Below are positions 1-7,645 of a DNA stretch of 34,516 bases, one piece after another. The stretch spans positions 1-34,516 of the forward strand of contig NZZV01000061.1 in the NCBI GenBank assembly GCA_002698945.1, read 5' to 3'. A program made the position numbers and the translations under genes. Every line of letters starts with the position of its first letter. The first letter of the stretch is position 1. Source of the DNA: Acidimicrobiaceae bacterium (GTDB lineage Bacteria; Actinomycetota; Acidimicrobiia; Acidimicrobiales; Ilumatobacteraceae). The notes beneath the pieces are model-generated. The model had not been told where the DNA came from. It saw only the letters and a list, made by a program, of their open reading frames with translations, and did no database searches.

Positions 1-91
1 AGAACCCGTCAGGCAACCGGCTCGACGTCGATGACGCAACGACGGTCATCGACGGGAGAACCCGTCAGGCAACCGGCTCGACGTCGATGAC
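1..91. repeat. 35-bp direct repeat, partial duplication of the rpmA 3' end
   Basis: Bases 1-35 are repeated exactly at 57-91, a period of 56 bp. The second copy contains the last codons and stop of rpmA (minus strand); the first copy lies just downstream of the gene. The copies diverge after base 35/91. This looks like a local tandem duplication of the gene end, although an assembly artefact at the contig or window edge cannot be excluded. Confidence 0.85.
26..54 (-). terminator. Hairpin downstream of rpmA, possible terminator
   Basis: A perfect 10-bp inverted repeat (26-35 with 45-54) encloses a 9-nt loop, starting about 11 bp beyond the rpmA stop codon in the transcript. There is no U-tract, as is common for actinobacterial terminators. 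The upstream arm comes from the duplicated rpmA end. It could end the rplU-rpmA transcript or act as a 3' stabiliser. Confidence 0.4.
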
Positions 92-319
92 CTTGCGGCC
101 CTTGCGTTCGCCGAAGGAGACCGAGCCGTCGACGAGCGAGAACAGCGTGTCGTCGCCGCCCTTGCCGACGTTCTTGCCGGGGTGGAACTTGGTACCGCGC
201 TGGCGCACCAGGATGGTGCCGGCGGTGATCTTGGTACCGGCGTAGACCTTCACACCCAGACGCTGGGCGTTGGAGTCACGACCGTTGCGGGTTGAACCGC
301 CACCCTTGGTCTTCGACAT
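65..319 (-). CDS. rpmA: 50S ribosomal protein bL27
   Basis: The 84-aa product is a full-length bL27, a large-subunit protein whose N-terminal tail reaches the peptidyl-transferase centre. The start [16 protein letters not shown] and the block [19 protein letters not shown] are family signatures. The N-terminus begins directly with the mature tail, without the cleaved extension known from Firmicutes. The ATG at 317-319 has a strong AAGGAG ribosome-binding site 7 nt upstream. It lies 24 bp after rplU, the usual rplU-rpmA operon. The 3' end is partly duplicated immediately downstream. Confidence 0.98.
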   Translation of the reverse strand: MSKTKGGGSTRNGRDSNAQRLGVKVYAGTKITAGTILVRQRGTKFHPGKNVGKGGDDTLFSLVDGSVSFGERKGRKVIDVEPVA

Positions 320-343
320 TGCTGGCTCCTTCCGTGGCGACCG

Positions 344-652
344 TTACTTGGAGATCTTGGTGATCTCGACGACGGTGTAGTTCTGACGATGGCCGTAACG
401 ACGGCGCTGATTGGTGCGGCGCTTGTAGGTGAACCCGTTGATTTTCGGGCCCTTGGTCGTACCGACGATCTTGCCGGTGACCGACACACCCGCGAGGGCG
501 TCGGTGCCGGCCAGGACGTTCTCGCCGTCGACGAGCAGGACGGGGGTCAGCGAGACTTCGCTGCCCTCGTCGCCGTCGAGCAGCTCGAGCGCGACCTGCT
601 GACCTTCGGTGACCTTTTCCTGCTTGCCGCCAGAGGCGATCACTGCGTACAT
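344..652 (-). CDS. rplU: 50S ribosomal protein bL21
   Basis: The 102-aa product starts MYAVIASGGKQEKV and carries the family block GFTYKRRTNQRRRYGHRQNYT that binds 23S rRNA. An open frame extends 33 codons further upstream, but MYAVI is the conserved bL21 N-terminus, so the ATG at 650-652 is the start. It is the first gene of the rplU-rpmA pair and stands downstream of RNase E/G as in most Gram-positives, here separated by three inserted genes. The only good Shine-Dalgarno run lies unusually far upstream (670-676), across a small hairpin. Confidence 0.98.
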   Translation of the reverse strand: MYAVIASGGKQEKVTEGQQVALELLDGDEGSEVSLTPVLLVDGENVLAGTDALAGVSVTGKIVGTTKGPKINGFTYKRRTNQRRRYGHRQNYTVVEITKISK

Positions 653-676
653 AGCTTGAGAGATGCTATCTCCCCC
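653..676 (-). promoter_or_regulatory. rplU ribosome-binding region with small hairpin
   Basis: Read on the minus strand, a GGGGGAG run (676-670) lies about 17 nt before the rplU ATG, too far for normal pairing. Between them is a 5-bp hairpin (660-664 with 668-672, 3-nt loop). When folded it would bring the purine run to an effective distance of about 7 nt. The stem partly overlaps the purine run, so it might also mask it. This is inference from base pairing only. Confidence 0.3.
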
Positions 677-934
677 ATGAGGGCGTCCCAACCGAGCGAC
701 GGCAACCCTGGCGTGGCGTCGACCGCGTGGCATCCACCGACCGACGGGCACCGAACCTCAACGGGTGCCGAGCCGGCCCCCGAGACGTGGTCGTGATCGA
801 CCGTCGCGCCCGGGGTGCCAGCCGGCACCGGGGCCCGCCGCCCCGTCGACATGAACAGTATCGTTCACTCGAGACGGTGACACGTCGCGCGGCGGACCGG
901 CCGAACCGCGGCCCTCGACCGGCAGCGCGGTACG
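677..934 (-). promoter_or_regulatory. rplU upstream region with possible -10 element
   Basis: There is no convincing gene in this 258-bp stretch. A minus-strand GATACT (857-862) is the best -10-like hexamer and would give an rplU leader of roughly 200 nt. No good -35 hexamer was seen at 16-18 bp. Open frames crossing the stretch are compositional. Confidence 0.25.
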
Positions 935-1249
935 TCAGCACGAGCCGCGTGGCGCATATGCCGGACGATGCGGTTCGTCCGAGAGCTCCACGGCGAGCTG
1001 TTTCACGAAGCGTCCCTTGGTGACGATGCGCATCTGCGACGCGATCCCCGACAGCACCGGACTCACCAGGATCGTGAAGTCGGGATGCCGGACCTGCGTG
1101 TACGGCGCCAGATTCTTGTTCGTCGTGTTGGTGTCGACCGACACCTCGGCGATCTTGCCTCAACCGGTCGGGCGGATGAAGTCGATCGACAGCGTTCCAC
1201 CACGCTTGTGCAGGAGGGCAGCTGCGTCGTCGGTGATCTCGAGTTCCAC
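935..1249 (-). CDS. HesB/IscA-like protein with in-frame TGA (candidate selenoprotein)
   Basis: Read through one TGA (1160-1162), this frame gives 104 aa from GTG at 1249: VELEITDDAAALLHKRGG, then a strand ending RPTG, the TGA at position 30, then GKIAEVSVDTNTT and a conserved-looking C-terminal half. The segment aligns by eye with IscA: IRPTG-TGA-G against VRTSGCSG, so the TGA occupies the place of the first cluster-binding Cys. The downstream half stays in the same frame for 74 codons. HesB-like selenoproteins are a described bacterial group. A SECIS-like hairpin follows the TGA by 14 nt. The usual C-terminal CGC is absent; a lone Cys is the last residue. An alternative GTG start is at 1279. 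The other explanation is a nonsense-mutated pseudogene. Confidence 0.55.
1130..1145 (-). promoter_or_regulatory. SECIS-like hairpin after in-frame UGA
   Basis: In the minus-strand RNA, GGUGUC-GGUC-GACACC forms a perfect 6-bp stem with a GGUC loop beginning 14 nt after the UGA. The loop starts with GG followed by U, and the GU lies about 20 nt from the UGA. These features match what is known of bacterial SECIS elements; E. coli fdhF has an AGGUCU loop on a similar stem 11 nt after its UGA. GTCGAC-type palindromes are common in this GC-rich DNA, so chance is possible. Confidence 0.5.
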
Positions 1250-1329
1250 ACGTGCACCGTACCGCGACCGGGTGGTCACGCCGCGTGACCCGAAGGTGGG
1301 ACGAACGTCACCTGATTGAATGAACGGCA

Positions 1330-1914
1330 ATGGGGCAGTCGACGCGTCCACGGGGTGGTTCGTCCCCCGATCCGACGGTCCGAACTCGCGTCCTCGAAGC
1401 CTTCGCCGATCAGGTCGAACGCCTCGGCCTCCCCAATGTGTCGATCGATCAGGTCGCCCGCCAGGCGGGCGTGTCGAAGGTCACCCTCTACAAGCGTTGG
1501 CCCACCCGCCGCGACCTCGTCGTCGACGCGTTCCGGTTGGTCGGCCAGAGTGCACCGGAGCTGTCGGCGGGCAGCACCGTCCGCGACATCGTCGACGTCG
1601 TGTTCGCTCGCGCCGACGAGGGCCCACGCCACCTCCAGCTGAGGCAGTTGACCGCCGAACTCGTCGCAGCGTCGGAGTACGACGAGGTCGCCAAACAGGT
1701 CCTCTTCGATCGCCAGGCCATGTGGCGCAGGCTGATTCGCGACGTGATCGAGCTCGGCAAGCGCACCGGCGAGGTGCCGGCGGATCGCGACGTCGACGTG
1801 CTCGTCGACGTCGTCGCAGCCATCACGACGGCCGGCTATCTCATCAAGGATCGACCGACGTCGGAGATGTCGGACCTCACCTGGCGGGTCCTCACCGCCG
1901 AGCACCCGCTCTGA
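1330..1914 (+). CDS. TetR/AcrR-family transcriptional regulator
   Basis: The 194-aa product has a TetR-type N-terminal DNA-binding domain (about residues 17-63): VLEAFADQVERLGLPNVSIDQVARQAG, then VSKVTLYKRWPTRRDLVVDAF, the helix-turn-helix with the family KVTLYKRW recognition segment. The remainder is an all-helical ligand/dimerisation domain of ordinary size. The ligand cannot be inferred. It diverges from the HesB-like gene and precedes a lipoprotein gene on the same strand, both plausible targets. A TTGAAT hexamer (1316-1321) ends 8 nt before the ATG, and no Shine-Dalgarno is visible, so the mRNA may be leaderless. Confidence 0.9.
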   Translation: MGQSTRPRGGSSPDPTVRTRVLEAFADQVERLGLPNVSIDQVARQAGVSKVTLYKRWPTRRDLVVDAFRLVGQSAPELSAGSTVRDIVDVVFARADEGPRHLQLRQLTAELVAASEYDEVAKQVLFDRQAMWRRLIRDVIELGKRTGEVPADRDVDVLVDVVAAITTAGYLIKDRPTSEMSDLTWRVLTAEHPL

Positions 1915-1975
1915 CGGCTGCCCCTCGCCTGCGCGTCGAAAGGATTCCGAAAGGCGCGGCCGGGATCGTGTCGGC

Positions 1976-2569
1976 ATGCAGCAACGAACCTCACACCGAC
2001 TCGCTCCGCTGGCGATCATCGCCGCGCTCACCCTGGCGGCCTGCGGCGACGACGCCGACGGCACCGCCACGCCCGTCCAGGCCGACACCGACACGACCGA
2101 CACCGACACGACCGACGCCGACACGACCGACACCGGGTCGACCGGCGTCCTCCAGGTGGAGATGGCCGACTTCCACTATGGCGATCTGCCCGACGAAGTG
2201 CCGTCGGGAACCCGGATCGAGGTGACCAACAGCTCCGAGAGCGAGATCCACGAGTTCGTCGCCGTTCGACTCGCGGACGACGACAACCGGCCCGTGGCCG
2301 ACATCATCGCCGACCTCGAGGCGTTGCTCGGCAGCGGGCCGCCGACGGCGGTACTGCTCGCCGCACCGGGCGGTGAGCAGATCGCAGCGGTCGGCGACGG
2401 CACGCTGGACGAACCGGGCCGATACATCATCGTGTGCGTCATCCCGACCGGTGCGGATCCCGCGGAGTACCTTGCGGCCGCGGCCGACAGTGACGGTCCG
2501 CCCGACGTCGACGGCGGAGCGCCACACGTCATGAACGGCATGTACGCCGAACTGACGGTGACGGGCTGA
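1976..2569 (+). CDS. Predicted secreted lipoprotein with cupredoxin-like domain
   Basis: The 197-aa product starts with a basic n-region and a hydrophobic stretch ending in lipobox TLAAC (Cys23), so export and lipid anchoring are expected. A linker of repeated Asp-Thr units (residues 37-54) follows. The C-terminal part has beta-rich segments and a possible type-1 copper ligand set: His in SEIHEF, Cys in YIIVCVIP, then His and Met in PHVMNGMYAEL. The H..C..H..M order and spacing fit blue copper proteins, but this assignment is by eye. The C-terminal YAELTVTG strand is typical of the fold. It lies 61 bp after the tetR gene. It may act in periplasmic electron transfer or copper handling. Confidence 0.6.
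   Translation: MQQRTSHRLAPLAIIAALTLAACGDDADGTATPVQADTDTTDTDTTDADTTDTGSTGVLQVEMADFHYGDLPDEVPSGTRIEVTNSSESEIHEFVAVRLADDDNRPVADIIADLEALLGSGPPTAVLLAAPGGEQIAAVGDGTLDEPGRYIIVCVIPTGADPAEYLAAAADSDGPPDVDGGAPHVMNGMYAELTVTG
2084..2134 (+). repeat. 15-bp tandem repeat inside the lipoprotein gene
   Basis: Three copies of a 15-bp unit (2084-2098, 2099-2113, 2114-2128, the third with one substitution) plus a 6-bp partial copy encode the Asp-Thr-rich linker. The unit length is a multiple of three, so copy-number change would lengthen or shorten the linker without a frameshift. Confidence 0.8.
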
Positions 2570-2587
2570 CGGGCTGACGGCCGCCGG

Positions 2588-2603
2588 GCCGCGGAACCGC
2601 GGC
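2588..2603. terminator. GC-rich hairpin between convergent genes
   Basis: GCCGCG-GAAC-CGCGGC is a perfect stem-loop in the 35-bp gap between the lipoprotein stop and the RNase E/G stop. Its position between convergent genes suggests a bidirectional terminator. There is no U-tract. Confidence 0.45.
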
Positions 2604-2604
2604 G

Positions 2605-4689
2605 TCAGTCGAGCATGCTGTGGTCGACCAGGACGCCGCGACCCTCGCAGTCGGGACAGATCTCCGAGAACTCGGTGAGGAGCCCCTCGCCGATCCGCTT
2701 ACGGGTCATCTCGACCAGACCGAGATCGGAGATGTCGAACACCTGGGTCCGGGTCTTGTCGCGAGCCAGCGCCTCCCGGAACTGGCCGACGACCTTGGCC
2801 CGGTTGTCCTTGATCTCCATGTCGATGAAGTCGATCACGATGATGCCGCCGATGTCGCGCAGGCGGAGCTGCTTGGCGATCTCGACGGCGGCCTCCATGT
2901 TGTTGTGGAACACCGTCTCTTCGAGGTTGTGCTTGCCGACGTTCTTGCCGGTGTTGACGTCGATGACCGTCAGCGCCTCGGTGTGTTCGATGATCAGCGA
3001 TCCGCCCGACGGCAGCCACACCTTGCGGTCGAGTGCCTTGTGGACCTGCTCGTGCACGTGGAACCGCTCGAACACCGACAACCCTTCGGCCTCGGCGTCG
3101 TAGTACTCGATCCGGTCGGCGAGTTCGGGATTGAACGCCTTCACGTAGGCGTGGACCTCGTCGAACAGACGCTTGTCGTCGATCACGACACCGCGGTAGT
3201 CGGGGTTGAACTCCTCGCGGATCACCCGCACGGCCAGTTCGGGTTCTCGGTACAGCAACGCCGGCTTGTTCGCCTTGGCCGCCTTGGCCTCGATATCGGC
3301 CCACTGCTGCAGCAGCAGCTGCATGTCGGCTTCCAGATCGGCCTCGGTGGCGTGCTCGGCCGCGGTGCGGACGATCAGCCCGTGCTGTTCGGGCTTGACG
3401 CGGTCGAGGATGTTGCGCAGCCGCTTGCGGGTGTCGTCGGGCAACCGCTTCGAGATGCCGTACGTCTTCGAGTTCGGAATGAGCACGACGAACCGTCCGG
3501 GCAGCGAGACTTCCTGGGTCAGGCGCGCGCCCTTGGCCCCGATCGGGTTCTTCGTGACCTGGCACATGATCATCTGCCGGGCCTTGAGGATGTCTTCGAT
3601 CCGGGCGTTCTTGCCCTTTTCTTCGATGTCCTCCGGGTCGTACTGCACGTCGCCCCGGTACAGGACAGCATTCTTCGGTGTGGCGATGTCGACGAAGGCG
3701 GCCTCCATACCCGGCAGCACGTTCTGGACCCGACCGAGGTAGATGTTGCCGTGGATCTGGCTGATGTCGTCCGCGGGACGTGACACGTAGTGCTCGATCA
3801 GGTTGCGTCCCTCGAGCACTGCGACCTGGCTGACGCCGGGTCGGACCTGGACGCACATGAAGTATCGACCGACCGGTTTGCCGTTGCGCTCGCGACCACC
3901 GCGCTGGGCGACGAGCTCACGTTCGGCATCGGTCATCTTCTTCTTGCCACGGCCGCCGCGGCGGCGCTTCTTCTGACCGCCGTCTCCACCGTCGTCGTTC
4001 GACTCGTCCCGCCCGGCACGTTCCTGACGGTCCGACTGCTGACCGTTGCTGGGCTGACCGCCGCTCTGCTGACCGCCCTTGTTGCGCGCCTTGCCGCCGC
4101 GGCGGCGACGCTTGTTGCCGGATCCGCCTCCCGACGACGTCTCGGCGTCACCGGACCCACGCTGGTTCGACGTGTTCGGCTTCGTCCCGTCTTGTTTCGA
4201 TACGTCCTGTTTCGACGAGGACGTGGCCGGCCCCGGGGGTGGGACCGACGGGCGCGGCGGAGCGTCGCGGACGTCGCCGACCTGCGGCTTGCGCACGAGC
4301 GACTGCTCGGCGACGGCCGGGTCGTGCACCTTGCCCTCGCTGATCCGCTCGGGAAGTTCGTCGGGATCGCGTCCGTTCGACGCAACGTGGGAGGAGCTGT
4401 CGTTCGAGGCGTCGTCGCCGGTCTGGTCGGGGCGCTTGCGGCCCTGACCGCCGCGCGATCCGCGACGGCGCTTGCGTTGGCCCGACGACGTTCCGTCGCC
4501 GGAACCGTTCGAGTCGCTCGAGTCGTCGGAACCGCCGGTGTCGTTCGTGGCTCGTTGGTCGGATGCTTCGGCCGAGTTGTCCGTTGCGGGGGTGCCGGAG
4601 CGTTCGTGGTTACCGGGCGAGTCGCTCGCTGTCCCGGTGGTCTGGTTCGGTGAGTCCGGCTGATCGCCGGTTCGTGTGGGGTCGTCCAT
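2605..4689 (-). CDS. rne: Ribonuclease E/G
   Basis: The 694-aa product is an endoribonuclease for rRNA/tRNA maturation and mRNA decay. Residues 1-255 are a disordered, charged extension with KRRRRGGK-type basic clusters, as in actinobacterial enzymes and unlike E. coli, where the long tail is C-terminal. An S1 RNA-binding segment follows (about 310-395, HGNIYLGRVQNVLPGMEAAFVDI). The DNase-I-like catalytic core has Mg-binding Asp577 in TVIDVNTGKN and Asp620 in IIVIDFIDM, and the Zn-link CPDCEGRG lies at 678-685. There is no C-terminal degradosome scaffold. The ATG at 4687-4689 has an AAGGAA site 5-6 nt upstream. It follows the TIGR03936 gene by 12 bp, in the usual order. Confidence 0.96.
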   Translation of the reverse strand: MDDPTRTGDQPDSPNQTTGTASDSPGNHERSGTPATDNSAEASDQRATNDTGGSDDSSDSNGSGDGTSSGQRKRRRGSRGGQGRKRPDQTGDDASNDSSSHVASNGRDPDELPERISEGKVHDPAVAEQSLVRKPQVGDVRDAPPRPSVPPPGPATSSSKQDVSKQDGTKPNTSNQRGSGDAETSSGGGSGNKRRRRGGKARNKGGQQSGGQPSNGQQSDRQERAGRDESNDDGGDGGQKKRRRGGRGKKKMTDAERELVAQRGGRERNGKPVGRYFMCVQVRPGVSQVAVLEGRNLIEHYVSRPADDISQIHGNIYLGRVQNVLPGMEAAFVDIATPKNAVLYRGDVQYDPEDIEEKGKNARIEDILKARQMIMCQVTKNPIGAKGARLTQEVSLPGRFVVLIPNSKTYGISKRLPDDTRKRLRNILDRVKPEQHGLIVRTAAEHATEADLEADMQLLLQQWADIEAKAAKANKPALLYREPELAVRVIREEFNPDYRGVVIDDKRLFDEVHAYVKAFNPELADRIEYYDAEAEGLSVFERFHVHEQVHKALDRKVWLPSGGSLIIEHTEALTVIDVNTGKNVGKHNLEETVFHNNMEAAVEIAKQLRLRDIGGIIVIDFIDMEIKDNRAKVVGQFREALARDKTRTQVFDISDLGLVEMTRKRIGEGLLTEFSEICPDCEGRGVLVDHSMLD

Positions 4690-4701
4690 GTGAGTTCCTT
4701 G

Positions 4702-5409
4702 TCATGCGAGCACCTCGACGGGGCGCGCATCGAGACCGGCGGGGAGCGGGAGGAGTTCCTCCGGCTGGCCGTCGCAGTCGATCCATTGGTGGGTACGGAG
4801 CGCCCGGACCAGGACGGGGTCGAGGTCCGGGTAGGCCAGCCGCGCGAACTCTGCGGGTCGCAGCGCTCGTCCGACGGTGGCCAGACGGATGACCAACCGG
4901 TCGTCCGTCGCGGTGGGTTGCGCTTCGAGGATCATCGGGCGGACGTCGTCGACGCTCCGCTTCCCCTTGCGTTCCCGTTCCAACTCGAGCACGTCGGCGT
5001 CGAGGAGCCGACATGCGTCGATGTGTGCGTCACGATCGAGGTCCGGCGCCCAGAGTTCCCAGGTGACGGAGGTGACGGCTTCTTGCAGCGACGCGGTGCC
5101 CTGGTGCCGCTCGGCCACGACGAGGACGTCGAAACCGGTCGGGAGCGCTGTCGACAGCCGCTCGGGCAAGGCGTCGAGATCGACATCGGCCGCGTCTTCG
5201 CGAAGTTCGATGTCGACGTACTCGGCGATCGACTCGGCGCCCGTCGGGAGCGCCAGGCCGAAGCTGATCTTGGGTCGTGGAGTGAATCCTTCGGTCGCAG
5301 CGACCGGCAGTTCGGCCCGCCGCAGGGCCCGCTCCCAGATGCGGGCGGCGTCGCGGTGGCTCGTGAAACGGACCTTGCCGAGCTTGGTCGAGCGGCACCG
5401 GAGCTTCAC
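4702..5409 (-). CDS. TIGR03936-type radical-SAM-linked protein (DUF2344)
   Basis: The 235-aa product matches the family that accompanies or is fused to TIGR03960 radical SAM proteins. It starts VKLRCRSTKLGKVRFTSHRDAARIWERALRRA and continues with GFTPRPKISFGLALPTGAES, the typical signature. The function is unknown; the pairing suggests a partner or substrate-binding subunit in an unidentified, possibly RNA-related, modification. The GTG start at 5407-5409 overlaps the stop of the upstream radical SAM gene as GTGA, indicating translational coupling. An open frame extends upstream, but it only shadows the neighbour. Confidence 0.9.
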   Translation of the reverse strand: MKLRCRSTKLGKVRFTSHRDAARIWERALRRAELPVAATEGFTPRPKISFGLALPTGAESIAEYVDIELREDAADVDLDALPERLSTALPTGFDVLVVAERHQGTASLQEAVTSVTWELWAPDLDRDAHIDACRLLDADVLELERERKGKRSVDDVRPMILEAQPTATDDRLVIRLATVGRALRPAEFARLAYPDLDPVLVRALRTHQWIDCDGQPEELLPLPAGLDARPVEVLA

Positions 5410-7406
5410 GTGGACGCCCCGGCGGGTGTCGGGCGCCGCATGATCTCGACCGGCACCTCCCCGCCCCGACTCAGGTCTTGGCCCGTGCCCTGGCTGCCGC
5501 CGGCGGGCGCGATCGGCGACGCGACGACGTGCTCGATGCCGTACCCGGTGCAGACGCCACAGTCGTAGCACGGTGTCCAGCGGCAGTCCTCGACGCCGGC
5601 TTCGGCGAGCGAGTCCTGCCAGTCCCCCCACAGGAAGTCCTTGTGGAGGCCGGCGGTGAGATGCTCCCACGGCAGGATCTCGTGTTCGTCACGGTGGCGG
5701 TACACGTACCAGTCGAGCGAGAGTCCTTCGGCGTCCATCGCCTCGGTCCACAAGGAGAGGTCGAAGTGCTCGCCCCACTCCTGGAACAGGCCGCCGTTGC
5801 GCCAGACCCGCTCGATGACGGCGCCGATGCGCCGGTCGCCGCGGCTCGTGATGCCTTCGGCGGTGGTGGCGGCAGCGTCGTGCCACTTGACCTGCACCCC
5901 TTTGGCCTTCTTGGCGGCGTCCTTCGCGAGGCCGATCTTGCGCCGGAGCTCCTCGTGGGTGTTCTGCCCGAACCACTGGAACGGGGTGTGCGCCTTCGGG
6001 ACGAACCCGCCCAGGCTGACGGTGACCGACGCCCGGTTGGTGTACTGCTTGCCGATCCGTACACAGTTGGCGGCCAGCTCGACGATGCCGAGCGTGTCCT
6101 CGTCGGTCTCGGTCGGGAGTCCGGTGAGGAAGTACAGCTTCATCCGGCTCCAGCCCTGGCTGAACGCCGACTCGACCGCGCCGTACAGGTCTTCTTCGGT
6201 GATCAGCTTGTTGATCACCTTGCGGAGCCGCCACGAGCCGCCTTCGGGGGCGAACGTGAGGCCGCTGCGACGCCCGGTCTGGACCTCGCCGGCCAGCCCG
6301 ACCGTGAACGCGTCGACGCGCAGTGACGGGAGGCTGATCGTGAGCGTGTCGCACGAGTTCTCGGCGGCGGCGTTGTCGGCGATGATGCCCTTGACGACCG
6401 GTTCGATGTCGGAGAAGTCCGCGGTGCTCAGCGACGTCAGGCTGACCTCGTCGTAGCCGGCACGGCGCAGGCCGTCGTTCACCATCGTGCGCACCTGTTC
6501 GGCGGGGCGCTCGCGCACCGGGCGGGTGATCATGCCCGCCTGACAGAAGCGGCAGCCGCGCGTGCAGCCGCGGAAGACCTCGACGCTGAGTCGGTCGTGG
6601 ACGACCTCGGTGAGCGGCACGAGCGGCGTCTTCGGGTACGGCCACTCCCCCAGGTCGGCGACGGTGCGCTTGTCGACCGTCGGCGGGACGTCGGGGTGGC
6701 GTGGCGTGACGGCAGCGACGGCGCCGATCGGATCGTCGTCGGTCGGGTCGTGGTACGTGACCTCGTACATCGACGGCACGTACACACCCGGGACCTGTGC
6801 CAGGCGACGCAACATGTCGACGCGGTCGGTGCGTCCGGAACGCTTCCACTCGCCGAGCACCTCGGTGATCTCGCTCACGACCTCCTCGCCCTCACCGAGC
6901 ACCGCAGCATCGATGAAGTCGGCCAGCGGCTCGGGGTTGAACGCCGCGTGGCCACCGACGATGACGACGAGGTCGTCGTCGCCGCGGTCGGCGGCGTGAA
7001 CCGGGGCGCCGGCGAGGTCGATCATCTCGAGCACGTTCGTGTAGACGAGTTCGGACGACAGGTTGAACGCCAGCACGTCGAAGTCGGCGGCCGAGCGGTG
7101 GGTGTCGACGCTGAACAGGGGGACCTCGGCGGCCCGCATCTCGGTCAGGAGATCGGTCCAGGGCGCGTAGGTGCGTTCCGCGACGGCGTCGTCGCGTTCG
7201 TTCAGGATCTCGTAGAGGATCTGGAGCCCCTGGTTCGGCAGGCCGATCTCGTAGGTGTCGGGATAGGCGAGCAACCAGGCCACCGTGTCCCCGTCGTCGA
7301 GCTTGTCGTGCCGGGGGGTGGTGGCACCGTCCTCGCAGCCGATGTAACGAGCTGGCTTTTGCACCTTGGCCAGGAGCGGTTCGATCCGCGGCCACAGCGT
7401 AGACAT
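5406..7406 (-). CDS. B12-binding-domain radical SAM protein, TIGR03960 type
   Basis: The 666-aa product has an N-terminal Rossmann-like, B12-binding-type region (about 40-190, with NPEPLADFIDAAVLGEGEE). A radical SAM core follows, with the CX3CX2C motif at Cys281, Cys285 and Cys288 (RGCTRGCRFCQAG), which binds the [4Fe-4S]/SAM centre. The C-terminus has a further Cys cluster (DCRWTPCYDCGVCTGYG, about 617-633) that may hold another metal or cluster. The substrate is unknown. The block radical SAM - TIGR03936 - RNase E/G - L21 - L27 is conserved in many Gram-positives, which hints at a ribosome or RNA connection. The ATG is at 7404-7406. Confidence 0.93.
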   Translation of the reverse strand: MSTLWPRIEPLLAKVQKPARYIGCEDGATTPRHDKLDDGDTVAWLLAYPDTYEIGLPNQGLQILYEILNERDDAVAERTYAPWTDLLTEMRAAEVPLFSVDTHRSAADFDVLAFNLSSELVYTNVLEMIDLAGAPVHAADRGDDDLVVIVGGHAAFNPEPLADFIDAAVLGEGEEVVSEITEVLGEWKRSGRTDRVDMLRRLAQVPGVYVPSMYEVTYHDPTDDDPIGAVAAVTPRHPDVPPTVDKRTVADLGEWPYPKTPLVPLTEVVHDRLSVEVFRGCTRGCRFCQAGMITRPVRERPAEQVRTMVNDGLRRAGYDEVSLTSLSTADFSDIEPVVKGIIADNAAAENSCDTLTISLPSLRVDAFTVGLAGEVQTGRRSGLTFAPEGGSWRLRKVINKLITEEDLYGAVESAFSQGWSRMKLYFLTGLPTETDEDTLGIVELAANCVRIGKQYTNRASVTVSLGGFVPKAHTPFQWFGQNTHEELRRKIGLAKDAAKKAKGVQVKWHDAAATTAEGITSRGDRRIGAVIERVWRNGGLFQEWGEHFDLSLWTEAMDAEGLSLDWYVYRHRDEHEILPWEHLTAGLHKDFLWGDWQDSLAEAGVEDCRWTPCYDCGVCTGYGIEHVVASPIAPAGGSQGTGQDLSRGGEVPVEIMRRPTPAGAST

Positions 7407-7460
7407 GTCGCGACCCAGCCTACCTGCCAGCAGATTCAGTCCCAGCCATGCTCAACATCC

Positions 7461-7520
7461 CGGGTCGGGTGATCTCCGTGAACGCCGACTCCGTCGTCGT
7501 CCCCTCCGACACCCGACCCG
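7461..7520. repeat. 11-bp perfect inverted repeat upstream of the radical SAM gene
   Basis: Arms 7461-7471 and 7510-7520 are exact reverse complements separated by 38 bp, within the 239-bp gap between rodA and the radical SAM gene. They lie 55-115 bp upstream of that gene's start, so they could be an operator or form a leader structure. A shorter 6-bp hairpin (7572-7577 with 7585-7590) sits nearer the rodA end and might terminate it. No gene was found in the gap. Confidence 0.45.
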
Positions 7521-7645
7521 TACTGTTGAAGCCTCCACCACGCGAGCGGCTACGCGCAGTCGACCGCACCCTGCCGAACCGCTCTCGGCAAGTCCGTGAA
7601 ATCAGACATGACGGAACGCCGCGATCGGCGTCATCCAGGGCCCGC

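Noticed and set aside
935-937. The terminal TGA of the HesB-like gene as a second selenocysteine (SC-TGA)
   Set aside because: Downstream codons give no conserved continuation and no hairpin follows at suitable distance.
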